IMG/VR virus record: IMGVR_UViG_3300032285_001526 | Coordinates: 1-61,361 of that record | Length of the DNA: 61,361 nt | Reading direction: 5' to 3' (one strand) | Source of the DNA: a virus | Shown here: piece by piece, positions 47,501-55,002 of the stretch | Position numbering within the stretch: position 1 is the first letter of the stretch | Layout of the letters: every line of letters begins with the position of its first letter | The notes under the pieces: model-generated | Told to the model about the DNA's origin: nothing | Database searches by the model: none | What the model saw: only the letters and a program-made list of their open reading frames with translations | Translations under genes and position numbers: made by a program

Positions 47501-48662
47501 TCCGAAAGTTGCTGATGAGTTGCTGAGAGTCGCGCAGATCGTCTATCTGTTTCTCTTTTAGAGCAGCCTCACGATCTCCACCGAATCGCTCAAGACGATC
47601 ATCGACAGAAGGCGACCAAACAGAGGTCAGGCCGTATGCCATCTTTTCTGCCAGCTCCCGAGTGTTGGGATCTTCAAGAATCAGGCGAGTAAATACGTTA
47701 GGATCAGTCTTTTTCCAGCCTTCGTAGTATTCATCCGCACGTTGCCTGCGCAAGTATCGGTCAAAAGCTTCGTCGTGAGAGATTCCTCCCAGTTCTTTTG
47801 GAATCTGCTGTTGAATCCAGTCGGTAACAGACAACCCGTTGGCTGCTGCATTCGCCGCAGTTTTTGCAACGGATTCAAACGTCTCCGCCGCACTGGTAGC
47901 AGGAGCTAAAAAGTTCTTGCCCCATTGAGCCCACTGCTCCCGATTTGTAAGGTCTTCTGGACCCTGTAAAAACGCAGGAATAGTCTTTGCCACCCCAGAA
48001 GCAAAACGCACCCCGGACTCAGCAAGCCCTTTTCCAATTCCAACACCAACATTCCACGCTTCCTTGCCGTAATTAGTGTCTTCGTGTTTTTGATCGAAAA
48101 CAGCCCTGTGCTGCTCGTCCGTTTTTGGAAACCAACTAGGAAACTGCTTAATCTCTTCCGGGTCTGTAACCTTTGCCGCTTCAGTTTTGATCTCGGGCGT
48201 GATTTGACTAGGAGACAGGTTGTGAAGCTGACTTGCAATGTACGACTGCACAGGCTCTGTGTGATCAATGTAGAGCCCTTTGGCAGTGTCCTCAATTGAA
48301 CTCAAAGCGGACTGTTTAGCAGCCTCGATTGTCGGAAAATCAGTCTGCGCTGCCTGCTTTGGTTGCTCTTCTTTTGGCAGAAATTCTTTGCCAATTTTTG
48401 AGGCTTTTTCCTGCCTTTTAACAAACTGCTCAAAGTCTTTTGGAAGCTCTCCAGTTTCTTCCTGTGGTTTAGCTTCTGGAAATGGCTCTGCTTTTTGTCC
48501 TTGCCCAATGGAAGGAGCCATAAAGCTAGAACCCATAGGCCCCATCCCGGCAAACATTCCCGCTTCCTCTGTTTTTACAGATTCAGGAATGTACTTTGCA
48601 GCCTCTTTAGCTGCTTTTGATTGTCTCGCCGCCAGTGCTTCTATTTCGTCGAGGTCACTCAT
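38550..48662 (-). CDS. Giant polyvalent virion-type protein (3370 aa)
   Basis: Likely carried in the virion and ejected. N-terminal third: amphipathic helices (GVGIGKGLAESGVRFASGVA, near 206-225). Metallopeptidase motif AVGHEAGHSFW (H864, E865, H868), with Glu at about 957-961 (KAEVMAELI) as possible third ligand. Three RFMP motifs (1491, 2014, 2581) cut it into about 1494, 523, 567 and 786 residues. Recognisable polyvalent-protein modules follow each: LLFADKMGGLAVPSVAVV (1530-1547); GFYSKAGRVLLDKMP (2029-2043), IEELQSDLHKEAREKGY, GWTGGEAQAERYDLS; and a GNAT-like end (NLDCYGVNIAGRNAELLPSL at 3178). The C-terminus is Ser/Gly-rich. No RNA polymerase motif seen. Confidence 0.85.
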   Translation of the reverse strand: MSDLDEIEALAARQSKAAKEAAKYIPESVKTEEAGMFAGMGPMGSSFMAPSIGQGQKAEPFPEAKPQEETGELPKDFEQFVKRQEKASKIGKEFLPKEEQPKQAAQTDFPTIEAAKQSALSSIEDTAKGLYIDHTEPVQSYIASQLHNLSPSQITPEIKTEAAKVTDPEEIKQFPSWFPKTDEQHRAVFDQKHEDTNYGKEAWNVGVGIGKGLAESGVRFASGVAKTIPAFLQGPEDLTNREQWAQWGKNFLAPATSAAETFESVAKTAANAAANGLSVTDWIQQQIPKELGGISHDEAFDRYLRRQRADEYYEGWKKTDPNVFTRLILEDPNTRELAEKMAYGLTSVWSPSVDDRLERFGGDREAALKEKQIDDLRDSQQLISNFRKEASQMVPEADITEALSYGRAGLNPFDVYGKAFQALGQGAKAASRIGKTEAQLAEIDRAAVAKAFEQDLQKIKDSQKPGVFERGFGGLANAIEVGTEKTKGALEKIPEFIGVPASKLGEGLLGATTLKLGSAALQTPRLMESALAGGRLAAGAEGRFLAGAKAATEKAGELGMTPAAQKWLADKSIPAAKVLDWMAQNTVEMARGGVHGATLAAAVGILENKNPEEIADLMGQGVFFHVGGEVLGNMSGVSHARYEANQKRQRAGAAKWFDGLDGATKQHVTEFANWDNYVQSLKALTENAVGEHALAQQELVNAVNTGEPENKIAAAKEDADYTLRIAKTRRAMLQNAEKANAETRQMYADQIRIGLADLMTALNGSTTNRNVELRMTTTPQLVNEVLENNKDKGLTDLEKVEVVNHLLANSGQIAFEAENGGKHRLSSGKTIDLYTPYKERLNVNIDAVKRRMGTGESVLNAVGHEAGHSFWNSKEFREANAQTIKDLFGDQRFDERGNLISGDAGILSTEDLVNKFKNVYAKGVQGGWEHLAKLTGLWDVKTNDIDPAKTASYMKAEVMAELIQGGAQGGIKLGESPKPWLAPLVDWATVKNKNQKTVRSIRDAFGLTETKPWDSSVVGVTFSKDQVDATRKALKAVAELNGDINAAEIIPHAPITETQLKANEAVAKQFGDGFFATEKVATVVDENGNVVSSHVITDPGAMEGTFEHSTTDTGDSELRQTSGYGTVPPELHDVQLPKGGKLKITSRIKRDASGGLAALTPDQAKALGRERARIIREALESAPDKEYPGRMSATSADGLSFGGILSPEQVKAIKRLPETIIPYGLKRRILEFNDLLVRDEGEGMIGLYGQAMDRYGRYKSFAPKIVDFVPLGMKMSKDGNILFNMFSKTGMREKLRRWQRDTPELLNLWQGDGDAFMTDVRKVLDNWKPREGAPAGLPGETGLDSDSNIAIAKKNRVNDFLNIFRKTEPESLLANPARSTMKRPPRRLTKAEKLDEESSDPNTLIRSYRVDRFHDLERSSDAPFRVNYGKALYNLMPAKEEAMREREPRLKEPVGFGAGILKGLQAVSAEYDPNGTGEIKATVQPEAAQVRFMPAPADEEYHHAEGSFPKTETSQPYKMSAIHKISDDALLFADKMGGLAVPSVAVVKAGTGIQGFGNITLVGGRDLVDPKTNPVYSGDAYTQRFPKPEYPRVKTKKAQQTIDLFKPAQGKFSSSYGDNVTDIIWDNAVNRPNPEEAVNKLKKSNVAKATYLGDAAPEPVMRTVSQDLGILDTAPMKEWMSKNSIQDVNYNDIEGRKALGDAIRAGFDEVYPEEMKGKATRIGNRFVSEDGQATVGAISRLEADVRNYGKTEIDAAETQKALDQKLAGKESDFYKWVENTIEGMYEAPRIRVAGKWEPYTLENIARVMTSGKIAGVEKSMTQSTGLTAAQMAKRFGSLQEMRNTAEAPWGIRSEAEVNEARNKVSEVLRDYRDAMVPYYKGATWDALDESMAALGAYYRSGAGGESRMKQTLSKMGFTNVPSEVVKQAVSAADAMSASPVKYFEAKPQRIVQLNEFKGAIVPDNVDPEVLSTLERNGIETRIIPAEKADDSAYIGSEIDKLKGGIPQQEQAGIRFMPEREEDPTMVAPGFYSKAGRVLLDKMPNRASAEQLKGILDPQKGSGVKPDEMKWSGINQFIDSMQAEKGFVTKDDVKRFLKDSYAAKFETQTMKDGKEYFVTYSDGNTEHFSSKEEAEKARENGIENHIEMLNDYAGYDVILDESNDEDYTPKGWFIIDQNYDHVTREQKNSYGLTIFRPEEYYKTEEAARKDLNDYFRSLAEDETTISEGDVEDAQYSQYTLPGGTNYEEIVLRMPGVDYTSSHFPDVSNYVAHMRTADFGNGRLIEELQSDLHKEAREKGYERLPDTTGWKAYNFKYDSENPDASGWIVLSSNGRDLGTYGGRTEEEVIQKAASLSKEGIADAPFRKDWPLQLFKHALQKAVADGKQWVGWTGGEAQAERYDLSNKVSAVEYLPLTQTLLAFDLSGDEVFNQAVPREKIADYVGKEVAEKLLATEPYTIGSRKQVHALKGVDLKLGGEGMIGFYDTILPKEIGKYVKQWGAKVEKGGIPNPDKGMKGLAVGFDGTDYWLNEGSFGKRVPGVGPFKSYIEADDARNALSKGQEQIWKVNITPEMSESVSGGQARFMPSKTVAGKENDLTKEPVTEEQKQAQRQFVQSIVPANTMAKAKGIPSKIPDEYADKPFLPIMADLLGGGGQYKGVEMQGGPAYPVMNYDGNNMTAAWSSTREGVESILGDLVKTGSIWKDKNGKHWAIVSPFSMSQTAHQANKNFGRVFMKEVANAVNSGQVSPAAANALANEIRNIKGEKVSLSEFPDLNSPQMDEYFSGLSFESRAAIVKALTKKESQEMGVPISERTLRETRDASYHGIDSGNLLSMLLIDIDRMAKQVPVMEKQGRGKDAKEVDTGETKWKLRDDLSAADLGVPEHLTYNTVLPGKMIAHFQTPVPFDVGMPDPIRQIKEYVAENKPAKIQEAQGDLAAKEGILSNLQLKIGDKYQELTSAREGLAAAEKLLKRESAKNTPDKTKVAEYKASIKSLNSAISKILKKSPDIEKQMDDALEARRVAEKAVGTAERYDIRPDYAYQGRIPTGITAQKLNPQVMGSINEAQNLQTHPAVARAMAAAITDNWTAIAGQKTAGMTEFLHAIKRNEAAETLTQYDPSILKEDIKSGKMSLYTLPENDVWFGLKARKDGGKELVGVMNNSGLGGMLNLMMAKALQEGATNLDCYGVNIAGRNAELLPSLYARHGWVEYDRSPYDKQFLVAMPENATPEQKAQVEAARDKKEAALKAQWTAQGWDGQKMPDLVYMKHEGVRTKPVSNPTGSSILRGKVASSRRAASRASSQIRGAGGGEAGGQVSDSGAASGDSMGGGKLLARGIDTFVKELGTATPDQLRTLGITPELAKQILDAVTFGSKY

Positions 48663-50566
48663 TGTGCAGGTGCGGTATTAGCTTCTTGACCAGTGGGGAA
48701 CCCAACTCCGCCACCAACAAATCCTTGTCTTTTTGTGGAGAAATCTTTTTTGCCTAAAATCAATGAACCTGTGTATCTTTCTCTTTTTAAACGAGTTGAT
48801 AAAGATTCTGATTCTTGAGAAATTTCATTCAACTGTTCTTTAATAAGAGCCAAAGATTCTGTGTCGTTTTCTGCCAATGCTTTTTTAGCCTCTTGAAGAA
48901 GTTTCTTTGTTGCCGCATCATTTTCTGAAATTTTTTTAGCGGCATCAGTTACTAGAATAATGTTATCAACATACGGATGGGGCAAATGAACTTCATTTTT
49001 CTGCCCTGAATCCATCATTTTTTCCCTCCCTTGAAGCAGAACATCATTTGCAGCAGCAGCTTGTTCGTTGTGCATTTCAGCCATTGTGCGCATCATTTGG
49101 TCACGCTGCCTGTCGCTCAAAAGTGCTCCAGATAATGGCTTGTCCTTTATGAGATTTAATTTATCTACAAAGTTTTTAGCTTCAATCATCAGCTTAACTT
49201 CGCCTTCAGTAATTCTACCTCCAGAAGTTGCCCGAGCAAAAGTATTAATCAAATCTACGTCTGCTGCTCCAGCTGCGCTTGGATTACGTTTAACATTATC
49301 GTAAGCAGCCATAAATGAACGCATCATTGCTCTAGTTCCATTTTGGCCTTCATAATTTTTGAAAGCTGGATGAGTTACAATTGCTTGTCCTTCTGAACGA
49401 GTTGCCTGCTGAACCTTTTGTTTTTCATTGTCTGAAAGCTTGCGCTCATCCAATGCAGCTTTGTCTGCTTCTTCTTTAATGTTAACGTAATTTATCTTAT
49501 ACCCCTCTTTTGTTGAATCAGCTCCAACAGCCCTCCACTCAGGATTTGTTTCATTGAATTTCTTCATAAACTCTTCAATGACATTTGAATCGTAAACTCC
49601 GCCTTCTCCTGATTTATCAACGTAAAACACGCGATCCATTCGTGCAGGCGTTGGCTGTTTTGTTTCAGGTTGTATCTCAGGTTGCTTTACTAAAGCACCA
49701 ATTCTTTGACCTTCAGTGCGTTTAGGCTCAATAGGCGCAGCAAAATCAGGAGCACCGTACTGTGGTAAAGAAGCAAGTACTGCGGTTTGTTGTTGAGGAG
49801 TGATGGCTCTGGAAACATCAGAACCAAGTGGCACTTCTGGCATTTGAGCCGTTGGATAAACAGGCAACGCCAAAGAGAGAGCGGCAGGTTTATTAAAATC
49901 AAATGCAACTTTTTTTGGGGCAATCGAGGAGATTGAGATAGGACTTTCGCGATCTACAGCAAGAGCTGGGGCTGCGGAGTTAAACAATCCCATATCAGCA
50001 GGGCCAGAAGGCTCAGAAGGCAATTGATCGCCTTGTTGAGCAACTCGCTCTTGCGCCATCCTGCGTGCCGTTTTAAGCCCGGGAGTCTCTGCTCCAGTTG
50101 CTTCCTGTTCAGCTACAGGTTGAGTTCCCTGAAGTGTACCTCTAACAACTTGCGAAAGTTGGCTTATGTCTTTTGATCCTTTTCCAGAAGATTTAGCCTG
50201 TAGCGTTGCCATCACTTCACTGTGACGCAAATCATCTTTTCTCTGCTGCTCTTTTAACTTTGCTTCATCAGCCAAAAGCTTCTTGTTTGCAAGCTCTTCT
50301 CTTGCAGCTTCTCTTTCAGCCAGAAACGCATCTTTTTTATCCTGACGTTTTTGCTGATAAGAAGCCGTAATCCCGGCACCAATCGCACTTAAAGCTCTGT
50401 CAATTCCCTGAGCAATATACGGCTTAGTCTCGGCAACCTGAAACGCAGGCATAGCTTGAAACTGCATAGGCGCACCAAACGTCAACGGACGCAATCCTGC
50501 GAGTGCGTCGGTCGGGATCTGCGGTGCTACAGTTGCAAATGGAATGCCTGATTCAAGTCCTGCCAT
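48659..50566 (-). CDS. Probable ejection/internal virion protein (635 aa)
   Basis: Low-complexity N-terminus rich in Pro/Ala/Gln (PQIPTDALAGLRPLTFGAPM), a coiled coil at about 75-120 (QQKRQDKKDAFLAEREAARE), a Pro-rich middle and helical C-terminus (VDKLNLIKDK, LLQEAKKALAENDTESLALI). This composition resembles podovirus internal proteins, and the gene directly precedes the giant protein (ATGA overlap). Function as an internal core or ejection protein is inferred from context. Confidence 0.6.
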   Translation of the reverse strand: MAGLESGIPFATVAPQIPTDALAGLRPLTFGAPMQFQAMPAFQVAETKPYIAQGIDRALSAIGAGITASYQQKRQDKKDAFLAEREAAREELANKKLLADEAKLKEQQRKDDLRHSEVMATLQAKSSGKGSKDISQLSQVVRGTLQGTQPVAEQEATGAETPGLKTARRMAQERVAQQGDQLPSEPSGPADMGLFNSAAPALAVDRESPISISSIAPKKVAFDFNKPAALSLALPVYPTAQMPEVPLGSDVSRAITPQQQTAVLASLPQYGAPDFAAPIEPKRTEGQRIGALVKQPEIQPETKQPTPARMDRVFYVDKSGEGGVYDSNVIEEFMKKFNETNPEWRAVGADSTKEGYKINYVNIKEEADKAALDERKLSDNEKQKVQQATRSEGQAIVTHPAFKNYEGQNGTRAMMRSFMAAYDNVKRNPSAAGAADVDLINTFARATSGGRITEGEVKLMIEAKNFVDKLNLIKDKPLSGALLSDRQRDQMMRTMAEMHNEQAAAANDVLLQGREKMMDSGQKNEVHLPHPYVDNIILVTDAAKKISENDAATKKLLQEAKKALAENDTESLALIKEQLNEISQESESLSTRLKRERYTGSLILGKKDFSTKRQGFVGGGVGFPTGQEANTAPAQ

Positions 50567-50567
50567 A

Positions 50568-50837
50568 TTACGTTCCTCCGAAAGTTGCTTGAGCCGCTCC
50601 GGGGTTCTTTGCTTGATTAGGCGCAGCGGCAGAGCTTAGAGCACCACCACCCATAACCGCACCAGATGGAGGCTGTGCCCCGGTCTGAGTCGGCTGCATA
50701 GTAGGCGCAGGGGCTGCGTTAATCGTCGCCCCAGTCGTTGCAGGAGTAGGCTGACCGTTAGGGCGCACGATCTGCCCTAATTGTCCTCCGATAGGTTGTC
50801 CTAGTTGTCCTGAGCCTCCCATTTTAGTACCCTCCAA
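50568..50837 (-). CDS. Gly/Pro/Ala-rich small protein (89 aa)
   Basis: Low complexity: GGSGQLGQPIGGQLGQIVRP, then TTGATINAAPAPTMQPTQTG. Probably disordered. Overlaps the next upstream gene's end by 14 bases. Virion or assembly role by context only. Confidence 0.5.
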   Translation of the reverse strand: MEGTKMGGSGQLGQPIGGQLGQIVRPNGQPTPATTGATINAAPAPTMQPTQTGAQPPSGAVMGGGALSSAAAPNQAKNPGAAQATFGGT

Positions 50838-51285
50838 ACGTCACTCCAGAAGTGCTAGGAAGGGTAAACTGGTTTGCCGCAGCCACTTTTGCGGGAGAGC
50901 CAGCCAGATTTGCAGCAGTAACAGGCAACTGACCTGCCGATGTGCCGAGGTTTGCCAGCTTTGCGGCAGCAGTCCCAGCAACGTCAATTGGACCACCAGT
51001 CTGAGCTGCTCCAGCCTGCCTTGCAGCCGCTTTAGCAGCCGCTTGAGAGGCAGAGTCCAATGCCTGCTGATAAGCCTGCTGGCGACCGAGCCCTTGCTGC
51101 GCAGCAAAATTAGCCTGATTCATGCCCTGCTGTGCCGCAGTGTCCTGAGACTGAATAAGTGCTTTCCTGTTTGCTTCATCCGCAGCTTTTTGAGCATCAG
51201 CCATCTGCTGGCGTTGCAGATCAATTTCTTGAAGCATTGGGGTGTAGTCAGGAGGAGGAGGTGCTGAGTAAGATGATCCGCCCAT
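50824..51285 (-). CDS. Ala/Gln-rich virion-type protein (153 aa)
   Basis: Helical Gln/Ala-rich (LQRQQMADAQKAADEANRKA, ASQAAAKAAARQAGAAQTGG), starting with a Pro-rich segment (SYSAPPPPDYTPML). Resembles internal virion proteins. ATG 51285 follows CACTATT. Confidence 0.55.
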   Translation of the reverse strand: MGGSSYSAPPPPDYTPMLQEIDLQRQQMADAQKAADEANRKALIQSQDTAAQQGMNQANFAAQQGLGRQQAYQQALDSASQAAAKAAARQAGAAQTGGPIDVAGTAAAKLANLGTSAGQLPVTAANLAGSPAKVAAANQFTLPSTSGVTFGGY

Positions 51286-51297
51286 AATAGTGTGTAG

Positions 51298-52227
51298 TTA
51301 GTCTTCTGGTGATGCGTTATAGCCGTACATTTTTTGAAATGCGTCTGGGGAGTCCATCTGATTCATTGGAACAGCTTTTTTAGCTAATCCTCCCAATATT
51401 GCAGCACCCATTGGCCCTCCTAACGCTCCTCCAGCAACAGTGCCCAATGCGCCAATACCTGCTCCTAAAAGAGCATTTTTGCTGTTAGCCTTAGAAACAG
51501 CACCCTGATACATCGCGTTTTGATAATTCTGCCAATCTTTGCGCCCGGATTCAACAGCTTGGTTAGTGCTGCCCATCATATTGTTGATCCAGTCTTGAGC
51601 AGACTGTTGCTGTCCCCCAGCAGCATTCAACATCGCATTCCTGAAGCCAGCTCGTTGCTGCATAGCGTTAGCCGTTGCAGTGTTCTGCATGTTCAAAATA
51701 GACTGCGGATCAAGCCCTGCAACAGGTTGCTGGTTTGCACCCAACAATTGAGCAGCCTGCTGTTCTTGAGCCCGTTTAAGAGCCAGTCCCTGCATCGTAG
51801 AGGCATCAAACAAAGCAGACTTGCCAACCGTAGAATCCTGCATGCCAGATCCCAGTGCCTGAACAAGGCCAGCATGCTTTGCCCAGTCGTCCATCTGCTT
51901 CTGCCAGCTTCCCGGGGTAACATCTTCCGCAATCATCTTTGGGAGCTGCTCTCGCACTCTTGCCACATCCGGGTTTACTTGCTGCTCTAGCTGCTTGTTC
52001 TTGAAAGCGTTGATAGCCGCTGCTTGAGCGACTTGAGTCTGCATTCCCTGATTGCCCCAGATATCAGGAGTCCAGCTTTCGAGGGGCTGAGTTGCAGCAT
52101 AACCCAAAAGCTTCCCCCGGGACTCTAACGCACGCCGACCAATATCAGACTGCATCGCCAGTTCCGCTGCTGGAACTGTGAAGTCTGGTCTCGACATGAA
52201 ATCTGCGGGGTTTGGTCCTCCTCCCAT
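51298..52227 (-). CDS. Gly-zipper internal virion-like protein (309 aa)
   Basis: Mostly helical, Gln-rich. A strongly Gly/Ala hydrophobic segment at about 255-285 (LLGAGIGALGTVAGGALGGP) looks like a membrane-inserting glycine zipper. Such segments are found in phage ejection proteins that form a channel for DNA passage. Starts MGGGPNPADF like the 153-residue neighbour (MGGSSYS), suggesting related N-termini. ATG preceded by GCTTAATT. Confidence 0.6.
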   Translation of the reverse strand: MGGGPNPADFMSRPDFTVPAAELAMQSDIGRRALESRGKLLGYAATQPLESWTPDIWGNQGMQTQVAQAAAINAFKNKQLEQQVNPDVARVREQLPKMIAEDVTPGSWQKQMDDWAKHAGLVQALGSGMQDSTVGKSALFDASTMQGLALKRAQEQQAAQLLGANQQPVAGLDPQSILNMQNTATANAMQQRAGFRNAMLNAAGGQQQSAQDWINNMMGSTNQAVESGRKDWQNYQNAMYQGAVSKANSKNALLGAGIGALGTVAGGALGGPMGAAILGGLAKKAVPMNQMDSPDAFQKMYGYNASPED

Positions 52228-52229
52228 AA

Positions 52230-52616
52230 TTAAGCGGGGCTGTAAAGTTCTCTGTTGAGTCGGATTAAACCGAGCTTTTGCATAATAGCTTCAGAGAAAT
52301 TACCATTTCCATTTTTATTGTCAAAGGGAACTCCAATATGACTGATGTTTCCAGATAATTGACAATGCGTTCGCCAGTCAGACATTACCTGAATAACGTC
52401 TTTTGGTTTGGTAAATTCAGGGTGAAATGCTGGGTAAACTGTGGGTATGAAAACGTGATCAGAGTATCCAATCAGTTGATTCCCTCGATAATGCGCAAAA
52501 TGACTGACTTTTGGATGAGGAACAATGGAATGGTCAAAAGAAGCTGCAAATCTTTGCAAATCTTCAAATTCAGCAGTGTTTGAGCCGACAAAACGATATT
52601 CAATTGATTCTTTCAT
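52230..52616 (-). CDS. GNAT-like acyltransferase-type protein (128 aa)
   Basis: Fold pattern of small GNAT-like phage proteins: beta strand SHFAHYRGNQLIGYSDHVFI, then VIQVMSDWRTHCQLSGNISH with an end LGLIRLNRELYSP. The usual acetyl-CoA P-loop is weak (PFDNKNGNGNFSEAIMQKLG), so activity is uncertain. It sits among virion genes between the nozzle and ejection genes. The giant protein's C-terminus has a second GNAT-like region. Confidence 0.55.
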   Translation of the reverse strand: MKESIEYRFVGSNTAEFEDLQRFAASFDHSIVPHPKVSHFAHYRGNQLIGYSDHVFIPTVYPAFHPEFTKPKDVIQVMSDWRTHCQLSGNISHIGVPFDNKNGNGNFSEAIMQKLGLIRLNRELYSPA

Positions 52617-52861
52617 TAGTTAGTGATGGTCATCTGCACCCCGCTCGGCTGCACAGGTTGTAGTTTATAAGATTCAGACAGAAGCAGCGTTTCCCTTAAA
52701 TTTGAGTTGCCGCACATTACGCAGGGCAAGCATTTTGGGGAGTTGTTTGCAGAAAACGGAATAGATGAATAGAGCTGAATCACCCCGTCATTCCCGTAAG
52801 GACTGATGTACAGGTTCGGAAACGAAGTGACCGCTTGTGAGGCTGTTTCGATGCTAGGCAT
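52616..52861 (-). CDS. Small virion-region protein (81 aa)
   Basis: From ATG 52859-52861, starting right after the nozzle stop. Contains LYISPYGNDGVIQLYSSIPF and KCLPCVMCGN, a Cys trio. Short beta-rich protein; may be a tail accessory. Confidence 0.55.
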   Translation of the reverse strand: MPSIETASQAVTSFPNLYISPYGNDGVIQLYSSIPFSANNSPKCLPCVMCGNSNLRETLLLSESYKLQPVQPSGVQMTITN

Positions 52862-52862
52862 A

Positions 52863-55001
52863 TCAACAGGGGTGAATCGTTCTGTAATTCTTCGCTGCGA
52901 TTGTCGCTGCGTTGAAAGCGGCTGTGTCAGCCTGCGTGTCGGCATCCTCCTGAGAAATCCGAGAAATGACCGTCTCTGTAGCTGTTGCGCTGACTGCTAG
53001 CCCGGTAGAAGGTGCTGTGCAGCGCAGCGTGACCGTCCGGGTCTTTGTAGAGGTCCACGATGTAATCTCTGAAGTATGCCTCTCTTGAGGAGGAGGAGCC
53101 AGTGCTGCCGTCTGCGTAGAACCGTCCTCAGCCACAATGCAATACAACGTCTCGTTGGGAGTGACCTTGCCGTAGGATTGCGTCGGAAACGGGTCTTGGA
53201 AAATCCGAATTGACTCAACGCCCATTGCTCCGCACCACTCGACTAAAAACGAGAATGCTTTGTCTACATTAGTCGCAAATGGGCTTTCGCAGCTTACCAA
53301 AGTAGAGTCAGGAACAACGGTTTCTGTCGTCAGCCTGCGATGCTGAGTCTGAAGGAATCCCAGAGTGCTAATTTCCTCAGAAACAACCTGATTTGTGTTG
53401 TACTGATAAGCATCCGTTGCCGCTAGAATTCGAGTGCTCAGAATGTCTACATAAGCACCCTTAGAACCCCTATACGAAGTCCTTACGTCAACAGTTCCAG
53501 AAATCTGACTGCATTCAAGCTCTCCGTAGACCAACTGCTTTAGGTCCATCCCGTCGCCCATCAACGGAGTCTCCATTTGGCAGTAAATTCGCTGAATTAG
53601 GCTGGTTGTAGACCCGTCCGGGTTAATGTTGAGGTAAGTGTCGTAACGGTTCTGGGTAAACCCTTCCCATAGCGAGTTGAATGACCCGTCGTTTGTAGCG
53701 GCATAGTCTACCGAGAATGCAAACACTCTAGGCTGCGAATCAATCACCGCTGCCGACCATTCAACAGGACGAATCCCGGTCCAGACTCCAGCCCACGCAG
53801 GCACCCGGGACTGATTCCATTCCGCAGCAGATGCGTAATCGAGCACCATTGTTGCCGAATTGCAGACTTCAAGGTACGGGATGCTATAGAGGAGGTAGTT
53901 TTCAAACGAAACTGCGCAAATTCCGTTTAAGTTGGCAGACATTAGTCGTTTAGCCTTTGCCATCTCGACGTCTTTGTACAGCACCTGCGAGGACAGGTAC
54001 GAGGCACTAGCAACGTCAGCAGATACAAGCCCACCTGCCGAATACCACCACATCATGCCCGCCTGAAAGGACACACTCTTTCCAGCAACGCATCCGATTG
54101 CCGGGTACAACACGTTTTGAAAATTGGCAGTCGTCGGCCACTGAGAGCGGTCCAGAATTCCAGACGCAAACGAATGTGTCGTGCGGTCGGTGAAAACGTA
54201 AAGTCGGGAGTCGTTATTCTGCCCGATATAGTCCTGCATTGCCGTCACCGGGCGAGGGACAGTGAAATCGCCTCTGCCAGTTCCAGAAACACGCTCTTGC
54301 CAGCTCAACGGGTTTCCGAGGTCTGAGGCAGAGATCACGTTGGAGTTAGCAACCCAAAGCCGATTGCCAGAGAATGCCATCCAGTAGCCAAGGGGAATAT
54401 CGTCAGACTGTGCCCCGGTTTTGTTTGATCCATCCCAATATCCAGCAGGAGAGACCCCATCCTGCACAATGATCATGCGGTGCGAAGGGGTGATTGTGAC
54501 GCTACCCGAGGATACCTGCGCGGATTGTGTGGCGATCACAAAATTGACTCGGTCAACCTTCGCATCGAGCGCAATATTGTTGAGCCTATAGTCGTCCCAG
54601 TTTTTAGGTTGCACCAACGGAAACGGAGCGTAGTAAACCTTCCCATCAACTGCAAAAACCGCATAGGAAAGCTCAGATGCTTGAATCTGACCACCTTCTG
54701 GAGTCCAAATGGTAGCAGGCTGAAAAACCTGCACTCCAGCCGGGTTTTTAAAGCTACTAGCAGCCTGATACTGCTTATTTGCGTTGAAGATCAAGCCTCC
54801 TTGGAAGTTCCCAGCAGGAAGCGAAAGCCTCATCGAGAATCCGGGGCGAGTTTGTGCAATCCCGCCTCGAATGTTGATATTCTGAGCCCACTTGATCTGG
54901 TCGTCAGGGAGTGCCCAAGGGTTGCGAACGGAGTTTACCCCGTGGACCCAATTAGCGGAGACCTTTTGCAGCCTCCCAGAACTGATGTTTGGGCTCTTCA
55001 T
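52863..55001 (-). CDS. Tail nozzle / stabilisation protein (712 aa)
   Basis: Beta-rich podovirus nozzle candidate. Residues about 1-60 include WVHGVNSVRNPWALPDDQIK and NINIRGGIAQTRPGFS, typical of the tubular-protein-B/nozzle beta-propeller start. Repeated WAFSGNRLWVANSN-like and MWWYSAGGLVSADV strands follow. The C-terminus (about 650-712) has ISQEDADTQADTAAFNAATI, a DUF5977-like helical tail used in tail assemblies. Directly downstream of the adaptor, with two bases between. Seals the portal channel and binds fibres. Confidence 0.75.
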   Translation of the reverse strand: MKSPNISSGRLQKVSANWVHGVNSVRNPWALPDDQIKWAQNINIRGGIAQTRPGFSMRLSLPAGNFQGGLIFNANKQYQAASSFKNPAGVQVFQPATIWTPEGGQIQASELSYAVFAVDGKVYYAPFPLVQPKNWDDYRLNNIALDAKVDRVNFVIATQSAQVSSGSVTITPSHRMIIVQDGVSPAGYWDGSNKTGAQSDDIPLGYWMAFSGNRLWVANSNVISASDLGNPLSWQERVSGTGRGDFTVPRPVTAMQDYIGQNNDSRLYVFTDRTTHSFASGILDRSQWPTTANFQNVLYPAIGCVAGKSVSFQAGMMWWYSAGGLVSADVASASYLSSQVLYKDVEMAKAKRLMSANLNGICAVSFENYLLYSIPYLEVCNSATMVLDYASAAEWNQSRVPAWAGVWTGIRPVEWSAAVIDSQPRVFAFSVDYAATNDGSFNSLWEGFTQNRYDTYLNINPDGSTTSLIQRIYCQMETPLMGDGMDLKQLVYGELECSQISGTVDVRTSYRGSKGAYVDILSTRILAATDAYQYNTNQVVSEEISTLGFLQTQHRRLTTETVVPDSTLVSCESPFATNVDKAFSFLVEWCGAMGVESIRIFQDPFPTQSYGKVTPNETLYCIVAEDGSTQTAALAPPPQERHTSEITSWTSTKTRTVTLRCTAPSTGLAVSATATETVISRISQEDADTQADTAAFNAATIAAKNYRTIHPC

Positions 55002-55002
55002 G

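Noticed and set aside
38550-48662. N4-type virion RNA polymerase
   Set aside because: Size and position would fit, but I see no T7-family polymerase motifs; recognised parts are polyvalent linker modules, a zincin site and a GNAT-like end.
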